From Candidatus Cloacimonadota bacterium (GTDB lineage: Bacteria; Cloacimonadota; Cloacimonadia; Cloacimonadales; TCS61), in NCBI GenBank assembly GCA_003647825.1, contig QMNP01000075.1, forward strand, positions 1-7,117: a DNA stretch of 7,117 nt. Direction: 5' to 3'. Under the pieces are notes generated by a model that worked only from the letters and a program-made list of their open reading frames with translations, searched no databases and was not told where the DNA came from. Shown here piece by piece: positions 1 to 5,103 of this stretch; within the stretch, counting starts at the first letter, position 1, and each line of letters opens with the position of its first letter. Both the position numbers and the translations under genes were made by a program.

Positions 1-1
1 G

Positions 2-496
2 GTTTTAAAAGAGCGCAGTGGTGTTTTTTCGGGTGAAGGTAGATGTATGGAAGGTTTTGATCTGATGGAAGCCTTTACCTTTTGTCGAGAACATCTTATT
101 CAATTTGGCGGACATAAAAAAGCAGCCGGTTTTACTATATTACCAGGTGAAATCGAAAACTTTCAGAAGAAATTTTCTATCTATGTGAACAAACATAAAC
201 AAGAGATAGAGTTCAGCAGGAAGATCAGTGTTGATGCTGTTTTCTCGATTGATGAATTGGATAAATTAGATGACTATCTGCAAACAGATTACTATTTGCT
301 TCAGCCTTTTGGACAGGGCAATAGCAATCCTAAGTTTTTATTAAAGAATTATCATCCAAAACGGGATGCTGATAAAATAAAATTGAAGAAAACTGAGAAC
401 AAGCTGGAATCTGACAAAGTGTATAATCTGATCGTCTCACATGAAGGATCTTCATTTAATTTGGTAGATCATAGAAATATTAATTATTTGTTATAA
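2..496 (+). CDS. recJ: RecJ single-stranded-DNA exonuclease, C-terminal part (5' end outside window)
   Basis: This is the last 164 codons of a reading frame that is open from base 2, so the true start lies upstream. RecJ is a 5'-3' single-strand DNA exonuclease of the DHH/DHHA1 superfamily, acting in recombination and mismatch or base-excision repair. The DHHA1 signature is visible: an FSGEGRCMEGFDL segment (the family's GSGRS...FDL motif) followed by CREHLIQFGGHKKAAGFTI, with the GGHxxAAG motif at about bases 107-130. A QPFGQGNSNPKFLL segment (family pattern L.PFG.GNP.P.F) then leads into the OB-fold region. The end looks short: about 130 residues follow the GGH motif, somewhat fewer than I recall for E. 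coli RecJ, so the terminal OB domain may be compact. The DHH catalytic half is outside the window and cannot be checked. The ATG at 47 is internal to the protein, not the start. The ferredoxin gene begins 14 bp after the stop, so the two may be cotranscribed. Confidence 0.9.
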   Translation, partial: VLKERSGVFSGEGRCMEGFDLMEAFTFCREHLIQFGGHKKAAGFTILPGEIENFQKKFSIYVNKHKQEIEFSRKISVDAVFSIDELDKLDDYLQTDYYLLQPFGQGNSNPKFLLKNYHPKRDADKIKLKKTENKLESDKVYNLIVSHEGSSFNLVDHRNINYLL

Positions 497-510
497 ATTT
501 GGAGTGAAAA

Positions 511-681
511 ATGAAAATTAATCGAGAATTATGCGATGTCTGCGGCACATGCGTTTCCGTATGCCCCGTCGATGCTATTATCGTTAGTGAATTTAAAGTC
601 GATATAGATAACATGAAATGTATCAACTGTTTAAATTGTTTAAAAGTTTGTCCGATCAAAGCCATAACGGAGGATAAATGA
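511..681 (+). CDS. Small 2x[4Fe-4S] ferredoxin
   Basis: This is a 56-aa protein, smaller than most gene finders' cut-off. It carries two full 4Fe-4S motifs: C8-x2-C11-x2-C14-x3-C18-P and C37-x2-C40-x2-C43-x3-C47-P, the classic clostridial-type bacterial ferredoxin layout. It should be a soluble low-potential electron carrier. A GGAGTG ribosome binding site lies at 501-506, four bases before the ATG. Its stop (TGA 679-681) overlaps the start of the flavoprotein gene (ATG 678-680), so the two are translationally coupled. Archaeal geranylgeranyl reductases are known to use reduced ferredoxin to hydrogenate isoprenoid chains, and a ferredoxin encoded next to the reductase has been shown to support the Methanosarcina enzyme. 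I therefore infer that this is the dedicated electron donor of the next gene product. The family call is secure; the partner assignment is inference. Confidence 0.93.
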   Translation: MKINRELCDVCGTCVSVCPVDAIIVSEFKVDIDNMKCINCLNCLKVCPIKAITEDK

Positions 682-1874
682 ATATAAAAAATAGATACGA
701 TGTAGTGGTTATTGGAGCTGGTCCTGCCGGTAGTGTAGCGGCTCGATTTGCGGCAGAAAATGGTGCGTCTGTTCTGATGTTAGAACGAGATCGTGAACCG
801 GGAATTCCGGTTCGTTGTGCCGAAGGTGTCTCTCACAACGGAATTGCACCATTTATCGATATTGACCAGAGATGGATTGCTTCTAAAATTGATGTTGCAA
901 AACTACATTCTCCTAATGGAGAAACTGCCATAATGCGGAACAATGGTACAGGTTATGTGTTGGAACGCAGAATTTTTGATACTGCATTGTGTGAATTAGC
1001 TGCCGAAAAAGGAGCACTTTTAGTAACCAAAGCAGATGCGTTAGATTTAGTGTGGGAAAATGACAAAATAATTGGTGTAAAATATAAATATCTCGGAGAG
1101 ATCAGAACTGTAAAATGCGATATTGTTATTGGTGCAGATGGAGTGGAATCTCGCGTAGGTCGCTGGGCAGGAATAGATACATCTCTAAGACTGGAAGATA
1201 TTGATACTTGCGTGCAATACACGCTTGCCGGAATAGATGTAGAAAAAGATACATGTGAATTCTATTTTGGCAAAGAAGTTTCTCCCGGTGGTTATGTCTG
1301 GATCTTTCCGAAATCAGATCATACAGCCAATGTGGGAATTGGAATTGCCGGACATCTGGCCCATGAAAAAGGACCCAAAGAATTTTTAGATGAATTTATG
1401 CAGAAACGCTTTCCCAATGCAACTGTAACTTATACCGTTTATGGCGGAGTTCCCACAGCAGCAGCACTTAAAGAATTGGTAAAAGATAATGTTATGATCG
1501 TGGGTGATGCAGCTCATCAGGTGAATCCTATTACCGGTGGTGGAATAGTGCAGGCCATGATCGCTGCCAGAAGTGCCGGTAAAGTGGCTGCTGAAGCAGT
1601 TAAACAAAAAAGATTCGATGCAAAATTCCTGAAAAAATATACTAAAGAGTGGGATAAAACTCTTGGTGATACGCAAAAGGTCATTTTTAAAATGAAAGAA
1701 AAATTCATGAAATTAACTGATGAAAGATTTAATGGAATTGTAGATTTCTGCCAAAAAGTTCCAGCTGATAAATTCAGCTTGAAAGCCTTATTTACTGAAG
1801 CCGTGAAAGGAGATCCTAAACTGATGATGGATGTTGCCAAAGCATTCGTTGTCAGCAAGATCAAATTGAAATGA
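678..1874 (+). CDS. Geranylgeranyl reductase family FAD-dependent oxidoreductase
   Basis: This is a 398-aa flavoprotein of the p-hydroxybenzoate-hydroxylase fold. An N-terminal dinucleotide-binding motif (VVVIGAGPAG, Gly13/15/18) is followed by Glu36 at the end of the second strand, the usual FAD-ribose ligand. A PVRCAEGVS segment around Cys47 resembles the P-V-R-C-x-E-G stretch of archaeal geranylgeranyl reductases. An IGADG motif sits at about 151-155, the Y-x-W-x-F-P motif typical of this family at 206-211, and the second FAD motif GDAAH at 276-280, followed by NPITGGGI. Known members saturate double bonds of geranylgeranyl chains in archaeal lipids, chlorophyll or menaquinone side chains. 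Length fits the family. A GGAGG ribosome binding site (669-673) lies inside the ferredoxin gene's 3' end, and both ends overlap neighbours by ATGA. Substrate cannot be read from sequence: polyprenol or dolichol, menaquinone, and archaeal-type glycerolipids are all possible. The adjacent lipid-alcohol kinase and polyprenyl-phosphate glycosyltransferase favour a polyprenol. Confidence 0.9.
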   Translation: MNIKNRYDVVVIGAGPAGSVAARFAAENGASVLMLERDREPGIPVRCAEGVSHNGIAPFIDIDQRWIASKIDVAKLHSPNGETAIMRNNGTGYVLERRIFDTALCELAAEKGALLVTKADALDLVWENDKIIGVKYKYLGEIRTVKCDIVIGADGVESRVGRWAGIDTSLRLEDIDTCVQYTLAGIDVEKDTCEFYFGKEVSPGGYVWIFPKSDHTANVGIGIAGHLAHEKGPKEFLDEFMQKRFPNATVTYTVYGGVPTAAALKELVKDNVMIVGDAAHQVNPITGGGIVQAMIAARSAGKVAAEAVKQKRFDAKFLKKYTKEWDKTLGDTQKVIFKMKEKFMKLTDERFNGIVDFCQKVPADKFSLKALFTEAVKGDPKLMMDVAKAFVVSKIKLK

Positions 1875-2461
1875 TAAATGAGCACAAAGGTGAAATTTTC
1901 AGGAAAGCAATTCATTTTAGTTTGATATTGCTTCCTTTAGCTTATCGCTACCTGGTAGATTACGATAAGAAAATTACACTTTTTGTATTGATCACGCTTC
2001 TGATCATTGCCCTGATTGTAGAAATTTTAAAGGTCAAACATCCCACATTTAAACGAATTTTCTTCGATTTATTTGGTCTTATGCTCCGCAAACACGAATA
2101 TCACGATTTTACCGGAGCTACCTACATGCTGATATCTGCTGTTATTTGTATAGCATTATTTCCAGCCGATATAGCTTTTGCTTCTATTGCTTTTTTAGCT
2201 ATTGGAGATACGTTGGCAGCTCTGATCGGCGTTCGATTTGGGAAAAGAAAATTATTTGGAACTAATAAGAGTCTGGAAGGCAGTATTGCCTGTTTTATAG
2301 GGGCATTTATTTTTGCTCTATTCTATTTGAACCCGCTCATTGCTTTTTCTGGAGCTGTTGCAGCCGCAGTTGCAGAGTCAGTTCCAATATGGATTGACGA
2401 TAATATAAAAGTACCATTTGCAGCTGGAATTGTAATGACATTGGTGAGTTATGTTGCATAA
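1871..2461 (+). CDS. SEC59/dolichol kinase-like (polyprenol or phytol kinase) membrane protein
   Basis: This 196-aa polytopic membrane protein belongs to the CTP-dependent lipid-alcohol kinase family (dolichol kinase SEC59, phytol kinase VTE5), which is distantly related to CdsA cytidylyltransferases. Visible marks are the N-terminal E8-x2-R11-K12-x2-H15 motif before the first hydrophobic segment, GDTLAALIGVRFGKRKL from 112, the KSLEGS signature at 133-138, and the terminal I-D-D-N-x-K-V-P motif (175-182). Hydrophobic stretches lie at about 14-28, 36-53, 84-110, 138-170 and 184-195, consistent with five or more membrane passes. Known members use CTP to phosphorylate dolichol, phytol or geranylgeraniol. 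The ATG overlaps the preceding stop as ATGA and has no strong Shine-Dalgarno of its own, suggesting termination-reinitiation coupling. No other in-frame ATG occurs until codon 71. Product should be a saturated isoprenyl phosphate if it acts after the reductase (inference). Archaeal-type CDP-lipid synthesis is an alternative, but the KSLEGS motif argues for the kinase family. Confidence 0.82.
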   Translation: MINEHKGEIFRKAIHFSLILLPLAYRYLVDYDKKITLFVLITLLIIALIVEILKVKHPTFKRIFFDLFGLMLRKHEYHDFTGATYMLISAVICIALFPADIAFASIAFLAIGDTLAALIGVRFGKRKLFGTNKSLEGSIACFIGAFIFALFYLNPLIAFSGAVAAAVAESVPIWIDDNIKVPFAAGIVMTLVSYVA

Positions 2462-2548
2462 GCACAAAGACAAAAAGAAACTGAGGATACAGAAAAAAAA
2501 TTTATGGATTAAATAAATCCAGTTATCATGTCTAATTAGAGGTAAAAA

Positions 2549-3481
2549 ATGAAATTATCATTTGTAATACCAGCATTCAACGAAGCTGATAGTCTGGATC
2601 AACTCTATAAAGAGATTCTTGAAAATGTAAACGATCATCAATACGAAATAGTTTTTGTGGATGACGGCAGCAGCGATGGCAGTTTTAAGAAAATGCAGTC
2701 AATTGCAGCGAAAGATGCAAATGTAAAGATCATTCAATTTCGCAAGAATTTTGGAAAAGCAGCAGGATTACAAACTGGTTTCGATGCTGTCGCTGGAGAT
2801 ATCATCTTTACCATGGATGCAGATCTGCAGGATGATCCAAAAGAGATTCCTAATTTTTTAAAGAAGCTGGAAGAAGGTTATGATCTGGTTACGGGTTGGA
2901 AACGAAAACGTAAAGATCCGATAAACAAAACCTGGCCATCAAAACTGGCAAATTCCGTGATGTCAAATTCATTTAAGCTCAAGCTTCACGACTATAATTG
3001 CGGCTTCAAAGCTTACCGTAAAGAGGTGGTAGATGAGCTTGATATCTATGGCGAAATGCACCGCTATATTCCCGCTTTAGCTCATGCCAAAGGTTTTAGA
3101 GTTGCCGAGATTCCGGTTAATCATCGCAAAAGAGAATTCGGTAGATCAAAATATGGAGCAGAACGATATTTCCGCAGCTTTCTTGATCTGCTTACAGTAA
3201 AGTTGGTAACCGGATTTACCCACAGCCCCCTTTATCTCTTTGGACGGATCGGAACAGGTTTCAGTTTATCAGGGTTTATTATCGCTCTCTATCTCTCGAT
3301 TATGAAACTCGGTTTTGGTCATCCGCTTTCTAATAGACCTTTGTTGTATTTAGCAACTTTACTAATCATTATCGGGCTGCAATTTTTTTCAATTGGACTT
3401 CTGGGTGAACTTATCGTGAATCAGAGCAGGAAAGACAATAAGGATACAAAGATATCAATTAAGCAAAAGATAAATATTTAA
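2549..3481 (+). CDS. GT2 polyprenyl-phosphate sugar transferase (DPM1/GtrB type)
   Basis: This 310-aa protein is a family 2 glycosyltransferase with a GT-A fold. The N-terminal FVIPAFNE, the VDDGSSDGS nucleotide-sugar site (Asp38/39), the metal-binding DAD at 90-92 followed by LQDDP, and HRKREFGRSKYG at 192-203 are the standard motifs of dolichyl-phosphate mannosyl/glucosyl transferases and bacterial GtrB-like bactoprenol glucosyltransferases. Two membrane helices follow (about 228-252 and 265-290), as in GtrB, and then a charged tail. It should transfer one sugar from a nucleotide donor to a polyprenyl phosphate at the inner face of the cytoplasmic membrane. An AGAGGT ribosome binding site lies at 2538-2543, five bases before the ATG. 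It sits 87 bp after the kinase gene and 18 bp before the UDP-glucose-forming enzyme, which suggests UDP-glucose as donor; the sugar specificity is inference. The final 18 or so residues (SRKDNKDTK...) are hydrophilic, and their DNA resembles the purine-rich stretch at 2461-2495. Confidence 0.9.
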   Translation: MKLSFVIPAFNEADSLDQLYKEILENVNDHQYEIVFVDDGSSDGSFKKMQSIAAKDANVKIIQFRKNFGKAAGLQTGFDAVAGDIIFTMDADLQDDPKEIPNFLKKLEEGYDLVTGWKRKRKDPINKTWPSKLANSVMSNSFKLKLHDYNCGFKAYRKEVVDELDIYGEMHRYIPALAHAKGFRVAEIPVNHRKREFGRSKYGAERYFRSFLDLLTVKLVTGFTHSPLYLFGRIGTGFSLSGFIIALYLSIMKLGFGHPLSNRPLLYLATLLIIIGLQFFSIGLLGELIVNQSRKDNKDTKISIKQKINI

Positions 3482-3499
3482 CTTACAAGGAATTAAACT

Positions 3500-4858
3500 A
3501 TGAAAAGTTATCTTCCACAATTTGTAGAAACAATGCAAAAAGCAGGTTTAAACGATTTGACTATCCAATCTTTTTCAACCTATTATTACCAGATTTTAGA
3601 AGGCCTTACAGGCAAACTTACAGAGCAGGAAATATCACCTCCAGACGTAGAAAAAATCGTGGATTACAATACTCTTTCTGCTAAGATCGTAAGTTCTTTG
3701 GAAAAACTAGTCGTGATAAAGCTGAATGGCGGTCTTGGTACCAGTATGGGTTTGAAGAAAGCAAAAACCTTACTCCAAGCTAAAGGTGAAATGAACTTTC
3801 TCGATATTATTGTAAGGCAGGTTTTGAATATTCGCAGTAAAAGTAATAAAGACGTTCCTTTGCTTTTGATGCACAGCTTTAACACAAGAGAAGATTCGCT
3901 GAAATATCTGGAAAAATATTCAGAACTGCCTTTACCTGACTTACCTCTGGATTTTCTGCAAAGTAAATTTCCAAAAATAATTCAGAAAGATCTTTCTCCA
4001 CTGCAAAATAAAGTAGATAATAAAAACTGGAATCCTCCCGGCCATGGAGAAATTTATAGTGCATTAGCCAGTTCAGGTGTTCTGGATCGATTGCTGGAAT
4101 TGGGTTATGAATATGCATTTATATCCAACTCTGACAACCTGGGAGCTGTAGTGGACGAGAAGATCCTCAGCTATTTTGTCGAACATAAAATTCCTTTTAT
4201 GATGGAAGTTTGTAAGCGTACTGAAGTCGATAAAAAGGGTGGTCATCTGGCGCAAAACAAGAAAGGACAGCTTCTTCTAAGAGAAACGGCTCAATGCCCT
4301 GATGAAGAAGTTGAACTTTTTCAGGATATAAAGCGTTACAGCTATTTTAATACAAATAACCTCTGGGTGAATTTAAAAGTGCTGAAACAGAAATTATTTG
4401 AAACAAATTATTTGCTGCCTTTACAACTGATCTTAAATGGTAAGGAAGTTGATGGAACTAAGGTCTTCCAGGTGGAAAGCGCCATGGGTGCAGCTATCAG
4501 CGTATTCAAAGGTTCCAAAGCTATGTTGGTGAATCGAGATCGATTTGCGCCTGTAAAGAAAACCACTGATCTGCTGGGAATTTGGAGCGATGCCTATAAG
4601 CTTACCGATGATTACCGACTGGTTTTGAATGGAAGAGATAAACCACCAGAAATCAGTTTGGATGATAAATATTACAAAACTATCGATCAGCTTCAGGATC
4701 ACTTTAAATATGGTATTCCTTCTTTGATCGATTGTGAGAGTCTTGAAATTAGTTCTGACACATATTTTGGTAGGAATGTGAAAATATCTGGCGATGTGAA
4801 AATTAATTTTAATGGAATATTGGAAGATCGTGATTTGCGTGATGAGGAAGTGAAATAA
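3500..4858 (+). CDS. UTP-glucose-1-phosphate uridylyltransferase, eukaryotic-type (UDPGP family)
   Basis: This 452-aa cytosolic enzyme of the UDPGP family makes UDP-glucose and diphosphate from UTP and glucose 1-phosphate. The nucleotide-binding loop KLNGGLGTSMG (74-84) is the family hallmark. NWNPPGHGEIYSAL (from 176), FISNSDNLGAVVDE (from 207), FNTNNLWVNLK (from 283) and the RFAPVKKTTDLL segment with the conserved Lys353 (from 348) match the eukaryotic UGP2/UGPase pattern in order. A short C-terminal beta-helix-like stretch (GRNVKISGDVKI, 425-436) ends the protein. This family is not homologous in overall architecture to bacterial GalU, so a UGP2-type enzyme is an unusual choice for a bacterium. 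An AAGGAA ribosome binding site (3487-3492) precedes the ATG by seven bases. Its product fits the donor need of the upstream glycosyltransferase. A related UDP-sugar or UDP-GlcNAc pyrophosphorylase activity cannot be excluded, but the motifs favour glucose 1-phosphate. The same frame continues for 33 sense codons beyond the stop, see findings. Confidence 0.93.
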   Translation: MKSYLPQFVETMQKAGLNDLTIQSFSTYYYQILEGLTGKLTEQEISPPDVEKIVDYNTLSAKIVSSLEKLVVIKLNGGLGTSMGLKKAKTLLQAKGEMNFLDIIVRQVLNIRSKSNKDVPLLLMHSFNTREDSLKYLEKYSELPLPDLPLDFLQSKFPKIIQKDLSPLQNKVDNKNWNPPGHGEIYSALASSGVLDRLLELGYEYAFISNSDNLGAVVDEKILSYFVEHKIPFMMEVCKRTEVDKKGGHLAQNKKGQLLLRETAQCPDEEVELFQDIKRYSYFNTNNLWVNLKVLKQKLFETNYLLPLQLILNGKEVDGTKVFQVESAMGAAISVFKGSKAMLVNRDRFAPVKKTTDLLGIWSDAYKLTDDYRLVLNGRDKPPEISLDDKYYKTIDQLQDHFKYGIPSLIDCESLEISSDTYFGRNVKISGDVKINFNGILEDRDLRDEEVK

Positions 4859-4928
4859 ATCCTTGCACTTCCCCTATTCAGGGAAAACGGAAAGAAGCAG
4901 GGAGATGTTATAACTCGTGAATTGATAG

Positions 4929-4943
4929 CTGATAAGTTATCAG
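4929..4943. promoter_or_regulatory. 15-bp palindrome, possible operator
   Basis: CTGATAA and TTATCAG flank a single central G and match perfectly (7+1+7). As DNA this has the form of a dimeric regulator's half-sites; as RNA it could only form a six-pair stem with a three-base loop. No U-run follows, so it is not an intrinsic terminator. No recognised regulator is encoded nearby. A chance palindrome in AT-rich DNA is possible. Confidence 0.3.
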
Positions 4944-4973
4944 GATTTAAGGGAAAATAATTTGTCGAAAAAA

Positions 4974-5022
4974 GTTGTCTTTCTGAGGAATTCAATCACA
5001 AAATCTAACGAAGAATCTCAAC
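4974..5022. repeat. Candidate decayed interspersed intergenic repeat
   Basis: The ends GTTGTCTTTCT (4974-4984) and AGAATCTCAAC (5012-5022) pair as 4 bp, a 3x3 internal loop, then 4 bp. The segments TTTCTGAGG and CGAAGAATCTCAAC resemble the ATTCTGAG...CGAAGAATCTC motif that recurs between genes in many bacterial genomes, including FCB members. This recognition is from memory; only one copy is visible in this window, so repeat status cannot be shown here. Confidence 0.4.
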
Positions 5023-5031
5023 TTTCCAGTA

Positions 5032-5071
5032 TTATTCTGATCCCTGAACTTCTGTTTGGGGATCAGAATAA
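5032..5071 (+). promoter_or_regulatory. Strong hairpin in the probable 5' leader of the B3/B4-domain gene
   Basis: TTATTCTGATCCC (5032-5044) is perfectly complementary to GGGATCAGAATAA (5059-5071). In RNA the stem extends inward by two G-U pairs and then A-U, A-U and C-G, giving 18 pairs closed by a UUCU loop (5050-5053). No U-run follows on the plus strand, so it is not a standard intrinsic terminator for upstream genes. It ends 32 nt before the ATG at 5104 and could act as an mRNA stabiliser, a leader regulatory element or a REP-like palindromic unit. The structure is certain from sequence; the role is not. Confidence 0.6.
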
Positions 5072-5090
5072 CCCGAAACAATATTTCAAC

Positions 5091-5096
5091 AAAGAG
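5091..5096 (+). promoter_or_regulatory. Ribosome binding site fixing the start of the B3/B4-domain gene
   Basis: AAAGAG lies seven bases before the ATG at 5104. It is weak, but it supports that ATG over the in-frame TTG at 5056, which has no purine-rich site in front of it and lies inside the paired stem of the hairpin. Confidence 0.5.
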
Positions 5097-5103
5097 TAAA
5101 ATA

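Larger units (their letters stand above)
4859..5103. other. 245-bp intergenic region with several inverted repeats, no convincing gene
   Basis: No plausible coding gene was found on either strand. The region holds, in order: a weak TTCCC/GGGAA inverted repeat (4869-4885); a 15-bp palindrome (4929-4943); a block with partial terminal inverted symmetry that resembles a common bacterial intergenic repeat motif (4974-5022); and a strong hairpin (5032-5071) just before the B3/B4 gene. It separates the UDP-glucose gene from a functionally unrelated one, so a transcription boundary is likely here. I could not find a clear sigma-70-type -35/-10 pair. Confidence 0.7.

Noticed and set aside
678..1874. 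Chlorophyll-type geranylgeranyl reductase (ChlP/BchP)
   Set aside because: The partner ferredoxin and the P-V-R-C-x-E-G segment fit the archaeal-type branch better, and nothing photosynthetic is nearby.
1517..1915. 132-codon minus-strand open frame opposite the reductase and kinase genes
   Set aside because: It is antisense to well-supported motifs (GDAAH, NPITGGGI), shows no recognisable domain, and has no neighbours in the same orientation. It is a shadow of the plus-strand codon pattern.
2505..2521. TGGATT/AATCCA hairpin with a five-base loop in the gap before the GT2 gene
   Set aside because: Only six AT-rich pairs with no downstream U-run on the plus strand. The A-run on its left would make a terminator only for minus-strand transcription, and there is no minus-strand gene to terminate.
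4869..4885. TTCCC/GGGAA inverted repeat after the uridylyltransferase gene
   Set aside because: Five pairs with no U-run downstream; too weak to call a terminator.
4699..4995. 98-codon minus-strand open frame over the end of the uridylyltransferase gene and the following gap
   Set aside because: No family resemblance, and half of it lies opposite conserved coding sequence. The non-overlapping part covers repeat-like DNA.
5056..5103. TTG start giving the B3/B4 protein 16 extra N-terminal residues
   Set aside because: The TTG is inside the paired stem of the 5032-5071 hairpin and has no ribosome binding site; the ATG at 5104 has one.
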